Shown: in pieces, positions 1 to 7,214 of the stretch
Numbering within the stretch: the first letter of the stretch is position 1
Layout: each line of letters opens with the position of its first letter
NCBI GenBank assembly: GCA_023391775.1
Contig: JAEWAG010000195.1
Coordinates: forward strand, 1-7,951
Length of the DNA: 7,951 nt
Source of the DNA: Pseudomonadota bacterium
Lineage (GTDB): Bacteria; Pseudomonadota; Gammaproteobacteria; Xanthomonadales; Xanthomonadaceae
Direction: 5' to 3'
Made by a program: the position numbers and the translations under genes
Notes under the pieces: model-generated
The model's input: only the letters and a program-made list of their open reading frames with translations
Database searches by the model: none
What the model was told of the DNA's origin: nothing

Positions 1-172
1 GCTCCAGCGCATCCAGCGCCTGCGCCGGCCCGGCCGCCACCACCTCCACCCGGCCGTCGGCCAGGTTGGTGGCGCTGCCCTCCAGCCCCAGGGCCAGGGC
101 CTGGCCGCGGGTGGAGGCGCGGTAGTACACGCCCTGGACCCGGCCACTGACCAGGAAACGCGCTGCGGGCAT
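1..172 (-). CDS. acyP: Acylphosphatase, 3' end outside the window
   Basis: Acylphosphatases are small cytosolic enzymes that hydrolyse acyl-phosphate bonds. The reverse strand reads [18 protein letters not shown] and then [19 protein letters not shown]. This is the family signature: the phosphate-binding loop G-R-V-Q-G-V-x-Y-R (residues 10-18, with Arg18 as the phosphate-binding arginine) and, further on, the catalytic asparagine, here the N of ATNLADG (Asn39). About 57 residues are visible of the usual 90 or so. The ATG at 172-170 shares one base with the TGA of the upstream thioredoxin gene (TGATG). A GGAG sits about 8 bases before it at 184-181, so translation is probably coupled. The identification is firm. 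The link between this enzyme and its two upstream partners is not understood. Confidence 0.9.
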   Translation of the reverse strand, partial: MPAARFLVSGRVQGVYYRASTRGQALALGLEGSATNLADGRVEVVAAGPAQALDALE

Positions 173-746
173 CACCCCGGCTCCGTGCCGGCCACCGCCA
201 GCTCGATGTCCTGCGCGGTGATCGGGCCGAGGAAGCGCCGGGCGACGCGTCCGTCCGGGTCGACCAGGTAGGTCATCGGCAGGCCGCGCGGGGTGGCGAA
301 GTCGCCCGGCGGCGCGTACGGATCCAGGATCACGATCGGATAGGAGACCGGACGCTCCTGCAGGAAGGCCTGCATGTCGGCGGTGCTGATCTCCTCGTAG
401 GCCAGGCCCACGACCTCGATCTCCTCGCGCATGGTGTGCAACGCCGACAACTCGGGCATCTCGTGCAGGCAGGGCTTGCACCAGGTCGCCCAGAAATTGA
501 CCACGACCCACTTGCCGCGGTGCGCGGCCAGGTCATAGGGCGCGCCGGTGACCGTGGTGCCGGCAAAGGCCGGGAACTCGGCCGTTTCCTCGACCACGCC
601 GGAGGTGCCGGAGCCGGCATCGGGCGCGGCCGGCTCGCTGACCGCCGCAGCCGTGCCGGACGCTGGCTCATCGGCCGGCGCCGGGGCCTGGCGCTCGCAC
701 GCCGACAGCAGGCCCAGCAGGGCCAGCGCGAGGACGGGGGAATGTC

Positions 747-750
<4 letters not shown>
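172..750 (-). CDS. TlpA-like thioredoxin-fold lipoprotein
   Basis: A 192-residue exported thiol-disulfide reductase of the TlpA/ResA type. Residues 1-18 form a lipoprotein signal peptide with the lipobox LSAC and lipidation at Cys18. The next residue is Glu19, so the +2 Asp inner-membrane retention signal is absent. Residues 19-55 are a low-complexity Ala/Pro/Ser/Glu linker. The thioredoxin fold follows, with the active site W-C-K-P-C at 90-94 and the cis-proline loop GLP-M-T at 156-160. The fold is expected to act in the periplasm, reducing disulfides in partner proteins such as cytochrome c maturation factors; the partner is not visible here. The start is GTG at 750-748, overlapping the TGA of the upstream membrane-protein gene (GTGA), with GGAGA about 7 bases upstream. 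It is the middle gene of a three-gene unit. TlpA-family membership is clear, the exact role is not. Confidence 0.9.
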
Positions 751-3028
<2,278 letters not shown>

Positions 3029-3045
3029 AGCGATGACGGTTTCAC

Positions 3046-3087
3046 TCGCACCTTTCCGGCGCGCGGGGCGATAATCCGCCGCGGCGG
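3046..3087 (+). promoter_or_regulatory. Candidate promoter with a palindrome at the start site
   Basis: GATAAT at 3070-3075 (5 of 6 to the -10 consensus) lies in the 120-base gap before the asparaginase-like gene. The best -35 is weak: TCGCAC at 3046-3051 with an 18-base spacer. Directly downstream, 3076-3087 is a perfect 12-bp palindrome, CCGCCG/CGGCGG, covering the expected start of transcription. The predicted leader is about 65 bases. The palindrome could be an operator or just GC-rich sequence. Confidence 0.35.
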
Positions 3088-3148
3088 CGCCGGCCTGGCG
3101 ACGCCTTACCGTTCAACGGCGCGGTGAGCGCGCCGGCAGGAGCCACCC

Positions 3149-3634
3149 ATGGAAGAGCTGCTGATCGTCACCACCGGTGGCACGATCGACAAGATCTATT
3201 TCGACGACAAGTCCGACTACCAGATCGGCGAACCGCAGATCGGCATGATCCTGCGGGAGCTGGGCGTCAGCTTCCGCTTCAGCGTGATCCCGATCCTGCG
3301 CAAGGATTCGCTGCACATCACCGACGCCGACCGCGAGCTGGTGCGGGCGACCATCGCCGCGCAGCCGGCGCGCCACGTGCTGGTGACCCACGGCACCGAC
3401 AGCATGGTCCAGACCGGCATGGTGCTGCGCTCGATCCCGGACAAGACCATCGTCATGACCGGCGCGCTGAGCCCGGCGCGGTTCCGTGGCTCGGACGCGG
3501 AGTTCAACATCGGCTGCGCGATCGGCGCGGTGCAGACCCTGCCGGCCGGCGTCTACATCGCCATGAACGGCCTGGTCTGGACCCCGGACCGGGTCCGCAA
3601 GAACGTGGCCGCCAACCGGTTCGAGCCGGTCTGA
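3149..3634 (+). CDS. Stand-alone asparaginase N-terminal-domain protein
   Basis: A 161-residue protein matching only the N-terminal half of type I/II L-asparaginases, which are normally about 330 residues. Visible motifs: TTGGTID at 8-14 with the nucleophilic threonine Thr12; Y24 in SDYQIG, matching the active-site tyrosine; DSLHITDADR at 53-62; HGTDS at 81-85 with the Thr83-Asp84 pair; and DKTIVMTGALSP at 98-109 with Lys99 at the place of the catalytic lysine. These equivalences are aligned by eye to E. coli AnsB from memory. All residues of the N-domain active site therefore seem to be present. The C-terminal domain, which helps build the site across subunits in the full enzyme, is absent. 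I see no trace of it in other frames, as ybaK follows 10 bases after the stop. AGGAG 6 bases upstream supports the ATG. Similar short proteins are annotated in related bacteria; substrate and activity are unknown. Confidence 0.85.
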   Translation: MEELLIVTTGGTIDKIYFDDKSDYQIGEPQIGMILRELGVSFRFSVIPILRKDSLHITDADRELVRATIAAQPARHVLVTHGTDSMVQTGMVLRSIPDKTIVMTGALSPARFRGSDAEFNIGCAIGAVQTLPAGVYIAMNGLVWTPDRVRKNVAANRFEPV

Positions 3635-3644
3635 GGCCGGGCCG

Positions 3645-4130
3645 ATGGCGACGGCGACCCGCGCCACCCGTGCGCTGGACGCGGCCGGCGTGGCCTATCG
3701 CCTGCGTCCCTACGACTACGATGCCGACGCCAGCGCAGCGGCCGGTGGCAAGGCCCTGCAGGCGGCCGCCGCACTGGGCGTCGAACCGGGCCGCGTGCTG
3801 AAAACGCTGATGGCCTGGGTGGATGCGCAGGCGGTGTGCGTGGTGGTGCCCTCCGACCGCCAGGTCCTGCCGCGGGCCCTGGCCGCGGCCGCTGGCGGCA
3901 AGTCGGCGCGGATGATGGAAGTGGCCGAGGCCGAGCGCCGCAGCGGCTACAGGGTCGGCGGGATCAGCCCGTTCGCGCAGCAGCGCCCGGCACCTGTCTG
4001 GTTCGAGCAGGACGCAGTGGTGTTGCCTGCCGTGTTCATCAATGCCGGGCAGCGCGGGTTGCTGCTGGAGCTGGACCCGGCCGACGCGGTGCAGGTGCTG
4101 CAGGCGCGGTCGGCGGGCATCAGCCGCTGA
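3645..4130 (+). CDS. ybaK: Cys-tRNA(Pro)/Cys-tRNA(Cys) deacylase YbaK
   Basis: A 161-residue member of the YbaK/EbsC branch of the trans-editing (INS superfamily) domains. It hydrolyses cysteine mischarged onto tRNA-Pro after release from prolyl-tRNA synthetase, guarding translation fidelity in the cytosol. The catalytic-lysine motif is RVLKTLMAW with Lys53. The editing-pocket segment is GYRVGGISPF (101-110), which contains the family G-x-x-P-F motif. VFINAGQRGLLLELDP (130-145) forms the last core strands, and VVVPSDRQVLPRALA (67-80) is also typical. The length matches the family (about 160). The Shine-Dalgarno GAGG (3633-3636) overlaps the stop codon of the preceding gene, so the two are one transcription unit. 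Its own stop lies inside the palindrome shared with sufT. Confidence 0.93.
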   Translation: MATATRATRALDAAGVAYRLRPYDYDADASAAAGGKALQAAAALGVEPGRVLKTLMAWVDAQAVCVVVPSDRQVLPRALAAAAGGKSARMMEVAEAERRSGYRVGGISPFAQQRPAPVWFEQDAVVLPAVFINAGQRGLLLELDPADAVQVLQARSAGISR

Positions 4131-4146
4131 GCCGCGCGCGGCTCAG
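4127..4146. terminator. Perfect 20-bp palindrome at the ybaK/sufT junction, probable bidirectional terminator
   Basis: The sequence is CTGAGCCGCG followed by its exact reverse complement CGCGGCTCAG. As RNA it folds into an 8-bp stem with a CGCG loop on either strand. It contains both stop codons: TGA of ybaK at 4128-4130 and TGA of sufT, read on the minus strand, at 4145-4143. No T-run follows on either side, so a classical intrinsic terminator is not complete; in GC-rich genomes this is common. Termination is inferred, the palindrome is certain. Confidence 0.6.
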
Positions 4147-4694
4147 AACATCCCGGTTTCCAGGCGCGCGGCCTCGGACATCATGTGCCGGCCCCACGGC
4201 GGGTCGAAGACCAGCTCGACGTCGGCCTCAGCGATGGTCGGAATCTGCTCGAGCTTGCTGCGCACGTCGTCGACGAGGATCTCGCCCATACCGCAGCCGG
4301 GCGCGGTCAGGGTCATCTTCACGTCGATCGTGCGGCTGCCGTCGTCGCGGTGCTGCAGGTTGGCCTCGTAGACCAGGCCCAGGTCGACGATGTTGAACGG
4401 GATTTCCGGGTCGAAGCAGGTGCGCAGCTGGTTCCAGACCATGGCCTCGACTTCCTCGTCGCTGGCATCGTCCGGAAGCTGCAGCTCGGCCGGGGGCTCC
4501 TTGCCGATGGCGTCGGCATCCTTGCCCGCGATCCGGAAGAGGTTGCCCTCCACGAACACGGTGTAGCTGCCGCCCAGTCCCTGGGTGATGTAGCCGACGC
4601 TGCCGGCCGGAAGGGTCACGGCTTCGCCCTGCGGCACCATGACGGCGGCGCAGTCGCGCTCGAAACGGACGGGTTCGCTGCTACGGGAGTACAT
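4143..4694 (-). CDS. sufT: Fe-S cluster assembly factor SufT
   Basis: A 183-residue SufT-type protein with a C-terminal DUF59/MIP18 domain, acting in the cytosol in maturation of iron-sulfur proteins. Residues 1-65 form the SufT-specific N-terminal part, with GSVGYITQGLGGSYTVFVEG at 31-50. Residues 80-170 are the DUF59 domain: helix EEVEAMVWNQLRTCFDPEIP, then NIVDLGLVYE (101-110), the cysteine loop TLTAPGCGMGEIL with Cys134 (128-140), and the closing VFDPPW (162-167). Cys134 is the conserved DUF59 cysteine implicated in cluster or metal handling. No other suf gene is in the window; here the gene stands alone. The ATG at 4694-4692 has no convincing Shine-Dalgarno, but no better start exists in frame. 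It converges with ybaK. Confidence 0.93.
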   Translation of the reverse strand: MYSRSSEPVRFERDCAAVMVPQGEAVTLPAGSVGYITQGLGGSYTVFVEGNLFRIAGKDADAIGKEPPAELQLPDDASDEEVEAMVWNQLRTCFDPEIPFNIVDLGLVYEANLQHRDDGSRTIDVKMTLTAPGCGMGEILVDDVRSKLEQIPTIAEADVELVFDPPWGRHMMSEAARLETGMF

Positions 4695-4754
4695 GCGGCG
4701 GATATGGGGCAGCCCGCCTGCACTTGCAAGCGTCCACCGGCCGGGAGTGGGGAA

Positions 4755-4770
4755 GCGCTCATTCTAGCGC
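4755..4770 (-). promoter_or_regulatory. Candidate -10 region of the sufT promoter, inside a short dyad
   Basis: Read on the minus strand, TAGAAT (4766-4761) fits the -10 consensus in 5 of 6 positions and would give a leader of about 60 bases to the sufT ATG. I cannot find a good -35. The element is flanked by the inverted pair GCGCT (4755-4759) and AGCGC (4766-4770), which could be a regulator site. On the plus strand TATGCT (4785-4790) could similarly serve the membrane-protein gene that starts at 4819. Confidence 0.3.
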
Positions 4771-4818
4771 ATGGCCGCTGCGCGTATGCTTGGCCGCCCC
4801 CGCCAACGCCCCGGTCCG

Positions 4819-5244
4819 ATGCCCCACGCCACGCTCCGCACCGCGCCCGCCCGCCGCGCCTGGCTGTGGCTGCCCCTGCTGCTGCTCGGCATGGCGACCA
4901 CGGTCGTGGCCTGGGCTTCGCTGGCGCTCGCCACCGGCAGCCAGCATGGCTGGGCCGCACTGCTGGTGGCGCTGGAGATGGCGCTGATGCTGCGCCTGGG
5001 CGGCATGCGCGGCGGCTGGGGACGAGGACTCCTGGCCGCGGCAGCCACCCTGGCGGTAGCCGTGCTGGTGCAGTGGGCCGTCGCCTCGGGCCACATCGGC
5101 GCGCAGATGGGCCTGTCCGCGTGGCAGGCAATGCCGAAGATGGGCGCCGGTTACGTGCTCACCCTCAGCCAGCTGGCCAACAGCCGCCTGGACCTGGCCT
5201 GCCTGCTGCTGGCGCCGCTGCTGGCGCTGCGCACGGGACGCTGA
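4819..5244 (+). CDS. Hypothetical four-helix membrane protein
   Basis: I do not recognise this family. The ATG at 4819 gives a 141-residue protein beginning MPHATLRTAPARRAWLWLP. It has four hydrophobic segments, near residues 16-39, 45-59, 71-90 and 125-136. The loop between helices 3 and 4 (about 92-122) contains a non-random stretch, IGAQMGLSAWQAMPKMGAGY, suggesting a conserved family. The basic N-terminus and short loops fit a small inner-membrane protein. An upstream in-frame ATG at 4771 would add 16 mostly basic residues. I prefer 4819, because the extension overlaps the proposed promoter elements, but neither start has a clear ribosome binding site. It is divergent from sufT and convergent with pntB. 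Membrane location is well supported, function unknown. Confidence 0.7.
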   Translation: MPHATLRTAPARRAWLWLPLLLLGMATTVVAWASLALATGSQHGWAALLVALEMALMLRLGGMRGGWGRGLLAAAATLAVAVLVQWAVASGHIGAQMGLSAWQAMPKMGAGYVLTLSQLANSRLDLACLLLAPLLALRTGR

Positions 5245-5250
5245 GTCCCG
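5234..5250. terminator. Hairpin at the junction of the membrane-protein gene and pntB
   Basis: CGGGAC (5234-5239) and GTCCCG (5245-5250) form a 6-bp stem around the 5-base loop GCTGA, whose last three bases are the stop codon of the upstream gene. No T-run follows. It lies 18 bases from the pntB stop on the other strand, so it may end transcription from either side. It is weaker than the ybaK/sufT palindrome. Confidence 0.4.
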
Positions 5251-5268
5251 CGCGCAGCATCATCAGGC

Positions 5269-6696
5269 TCAGTGCCCGCCGTCCAGCGCCTTGAGCTCGC
5301 TGACCAGGGCGCTGGCCATCTCCGCACCGTCGCCGTAAAGCATTCGGGTGTTGTCGGCGTAGAAGAGCGCGTTCTCGATGCCGGCAAACCCGGTGCCCTT
5401 GCCACGCTTGATCACGATGGTATTGCGCGACTCGACCACGTCCAGGATCGGCATGCCGTAAATCGGGCTGGCCGGATCGGTCTTGGCCACCGGATTGACC
5501 ACGTCGTTGGCGCCGATCACCAGTGATACGTCGGTGGTGGGGAATTCCGGGTTGATGTCGTCCATGTCCGCGATCAGGTCGTACGGCACGCCGGCCTCGG
5601 CGAGCAGCACGTTCATGTGCCCCGGCATGCGCCCGGCCACCGGATGGATGGCGAACTTCACCTTGACCCCGCGCTCGATCAGGCGCTGCGCCAGCTCCCA
5701 GATCTTGTGCTGGGCCTGGGCCACGGCCAGACCGTAACCGGGCACGATCACCACGCGTTCGGCATAGGCCATCATCGCGGCCACGTCGCCGGCCTCGATC
5801 GGCTTCTGCGCGCCGCTGATCTCCTGCGCCTGGCCACCGCCGCCAAAGCTGCCGAACAGCACGCCGGAGATCGGACGGTTCATGGCCTTGGCCATCAGCC
5901 GGGTCAGCAGGATGCCGGCCGCGCCCACCATCATGCCGGCGATGATCAGCGCCTCGTTGCCCAGCACGTAGCCTTCGAACGACACCGCCAGGCCGGTGAA
6001 CGCGTTGTACAGCGAGATCACCACCGGCATGTCCGCGCCGCCGATGGGCAGGGTCATCAGCACGCCCAGCAGCAGCGCCACCACGAAGAACGCGATGATG
6101 GCGGTGGCATCCAGGCTTACCGCCGCCCACGCACCCAGCGCGACCATCGCCACCGCGACCAGCAGGTTGAAAGCCTGCTGCCCGGGGAACACCATGCGCT
6201 TGTCCAGGCGGCCGTCGAGCTTGGCCCAGGCGATGATCGAGCCGGACAGCGACACCGCGCCAATCGCCGAGCCGAGCACCGCAAGCGTGAGTACCACCGT
6301 GCCCGGCCCGGACACCGGCGCCGCATCGGGCGCGCCGTGGGCCATGCCGGAGAAACGCAGCAGCTCCACCGCGCCGATCGCGGCGGCCGAACCGCCGCCC
6401 ATGCCGTTGTACAGCGCGACCATCTGCGGCATGTCGGTGATGGCCACCTTCTTGCCGGACACCCACGCCAGCACCGTGCCCAGCACCAGGGCGGTGATGA
6501 TCAGCGGAAGGTTGTGCAGGTCCGGCAGCAGGAAGGTGGCGAAGGTGGCGATCACCATGCCCAGCCCGGCCCAGCGGATGCCGCTGCGGGCGGTGGCCGG
6601 CGAGGCCCTGCGCTGCAGGGCCAGCAGGAACAGGGTGGCCGCCACCAGGTAGCTGGCGCCAACCAGCCACAGACGCAGGTCGAAGTCGCCGCTCAC
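5269..6696 (-). CDS. pntB: Proton-translocating NAD(P) transhydrogenase, subunit beta
   Basis: PntB carries half of the membrane domain (dII) and the NADP(H)-binding domain (dIII) of the enzyme that reduces NADP+ with NADH using the proton gradient. The 475-residue length fits the family (E. coli 462). Residues 1-270 hold about nine hydrophobic segments, with MPQMVALYNGMGGG at 89-102 and GGADMPVVISLYNAFTGLA at 219-237. The dIII domain begins near 295: GYGLAVAQAQHKIWEL (320-335) is the nucleotide-binding loop, HPVAGRMPGHMNVLLAEA (351-368) follows, and GANDVVNP (395-402) and KRGKGTGFAGIENALFY (430-446) contact NADP. The position of E. coli beta-His91 is Asn98 here, while Asn231 matches beta-Asn222. 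The GTG start at 6696-6694 overlaps the pntAB stop (GTGA) and has GGAGG about 10 bases upstream. Confidence 0.96.
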   Translation of the reverse strand: MSGDFDLRLWLVGASYLVAATLFLLALQRRASPATARSGIRWAGLGMVIATFATFLLPDLHNLPLIITALVLGTVLAWVSGKKVAITDMPQMVALYNGMGGGSAAAIGAVELLRFSGMAHGAPDAAPVSGPGTVVLTLAVLGSAIGAVSLSGSIIAWAKLDGRLDKRMVFPGQQAFNLLVAVAMVALGAWAAVSLDATAIIAFFVVALLLGVLMTLPIGGADMPVVISLYNAFTGLAVSFEGYVLGNEALIIAGMMVGAAGILLTRLMAKAMNRPISGVLFGSFGGGGQAQEISGAQKPIEAGDVAAMMAYAERVVIVPGYGLAVAQAQHKIWELAQRLIERGVKVKFAIHPVAGRMPGHMNVLLAEAGVPYDLIADMDDINPEFPTTDVSLVIGANDVVNPVAKTDPASPIYGMPILDVVESRNTIVIKRGKGTGFAGIENALFYADNTRMLYGDGAEMASALVSELKALDGGH

Positions 6697-6992
6697 TGCC
6701 TGCCCTCCGGCTTCCTGGAGGACTTGAACATCTCCAGCATGCGCTCGGTCACCACGTAGCCGCCGGCGGCATTACCCGCACCCAGCACCACCGCGACGAA
6801 CCCAAGTGCCTTCTCCAGCGTGGTGTCGGCATGGCCGAGAACGACCATCGCCCCGATCAGCACCGCACCGTGGATGAAGTTGGATCCGGACATCAGCGGC
6901 GTATGCAGGATCACCGGCACCCGCGAGATGATCACGTGGCCCGCGATTGCCGCGAGCATGAAGATGTACAGCGCAACAAAGCCGTCGTTCAT
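6693..6992 (-). CDS. pntAB: Transhydrogenase subunit alpha, part 2 (membrane part)
   Basis: A 99-residue protein equal to the C-terminal membrane part of E. coli PntA, encoded separately as in three-gene transhydrogenases. Three helices lie near residues 4-22, 38-52 and 62-81. Family signatures are HTPLMSGSN (30-38), GAGNAAGGYVV (71-81) and the end TERMLEMF (82-89). His41 in NFIHG replaces the serine of the E. coli NAISG segment. The ATG at 6992-6990 is chosen over an in-frame upstream start at 7016 because it gives the usual N-terminus. GGAG lies 10 bases, and AGGA 3 bases, upstream. The partner pntAA (NAD-binding domain dI), which normally precedes this gene, is not in the window; divergent sigma-factor sequence lies there instead. 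pntB follows with a 4-base overlap. Confidence 0.93.
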   Translation of the reverse strand: MNDGFVALYIFMLAAIAGHVIISRVPVILHTPLMSGSNFIHGAVLIGAMVVLGHADTTLEKALGFVAVVLGAGNAAGGYVVTERMLEMFKSSRKPEGRQ

Positions 6993-7004
6993 GCGTCCTG
7001 CTCT

Positions 7005-7024
7005 CCCCGGGCACACGCCCGGGG
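7005..7024 (-). promoter_or_regulatory. GC-rich hairpin in the pntAB 5' leader
   Basis: The arms CCCCGGGC (7005-7012) and GCCCGGGG (7017-7024) are exact reverse complements around a 4-base loop, giving an 8-bp all-GC stem. In the pntAB transcript it ends 12 bases before the ATG. The 3' arm supplies the GGGG that runs into the GGAG Shine-Dalgarno candidate. It could mask the ribosome site or cap the mRNA 5' end. The fold is directly visible; a regulatory role is inference. Confidence 0.5.
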
Positions 7025-7027
7025 CCG

Positions 7028-7033
7028 ATCATA
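7028..7033 (-). promoter_or_regulatory. Candidate -10 of the pntAB-pntB promoter
   Basis: On the minus strand TATGAT (7033-7028) matches the -10 consensus in 5 of 6 positions, placing the transcript start near 7021 and the leader at about 29 bases. No -35 is visible at 16-18 bases. TTGACG at 7065-7060 is 26 bases away, too far for a standard sigma-70 promoter. Confidence 0.35.
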
Positions 7034-7082
7034 ACCGCAGCCTGAACCCTGCTGGCGCGCGTCAACCGATCGCAAGCCGGCG

Positions 7083-7114
7083 CGTTTACTCCAGTGTCGA
7101 TTCCACTGGAAACG
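7083..7114. repeat. Imperfect inverted repeat in the divergent pntAB/sigma-factor region
   Basis: TCCAGTG (7090-7096) and CACTGGA (7104-7110) are exact inverted copies separated by 7 bases. The dyad continues outward as CGTTT (7083-7087) and AAACG (7110-7114), sharing one base with the inner arm. At about 32 bp with dyad symmetry, it has the form of a regulator site. It lies about 90-115 bases upstream of either gene start. The regulator is unknown. Confidence 0.4.
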
Positions 7115-7178
7115 GGTGCAAATGAAACCGCGATCGCCCGCCCTTTCGCACCGCACGCGCCGCCGCTGGCCGGTGCCT

Positions 7179-7206
7179 GCACGGCCGTGCGCCATCGGGC
7201 GATAAG
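7179..7206 (+). promoter_or_regulatory. Candidate promoter of the sigma-factor gene with an internal palindrome
   Basis: GATAAG (7201-7206) is a -10-like element only 8 bases before the GTG at 7215. The best -35, CTGCAC at 7177-7182, matches 3 of 6 with an 18-base spacer. The perfect 12-bp palindrome GCACGG/CCGTGC (7179-7190) overlaps the -35 and the spacer, a place where a bound protein would block polymerase. There is no Shine-Dalgarno between the -10 and the GTG. Low to moderate confidence. Confidence 0.35.
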
Positions 7207-7214
7207 CTGTGCTG

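Noticed and set aside
3124..3801. 225-codon open frame on the plus strand overlapping the asparaginase-like gene and ybaK
   Set aside because: Out-of-frame shadow; both real genes lie in other frames and have good ribosome sites.
3635..4130. Possible frameshifted C-terminal domain of an asparaginase after 3634
   Set aside because: The downstream sequence is fully accounted for by ybaK, and no asparaginase C-domain motif appears in any frame.
5165..6670. Long open frame (about 500 codons) on the minus strand overlapping pntB
   Set aside because: It is a shadow of pntB in another frame, made possible by high GC. Its protein is low-complexity Arg/Gly/Ala with no family features, while pntB is unmistakable.
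5617..6759. 380-codon open frame on the plus strand, antisense to pntB and pntAB
   Set aside because: The His/Arg/Gln-rich translation is typical of an antisense shadow in GC-rich DNA; no motif was seen.
7028..7065. TTGACG/TATGAT as a full sigma-70 promoter for pntAB
   Set aside because: The spacer is 26 bases, far from the 16-18 needed; only the -10 was kept as a candidate.
7108..7135. ECF-type autoregulated promoter (GGAAAC as -35) upstream of the sigma factor
   Set aside because: No matching -10 (a GTC-like element) stands at the usual 16-17 bases, and the distance to the gene is long.
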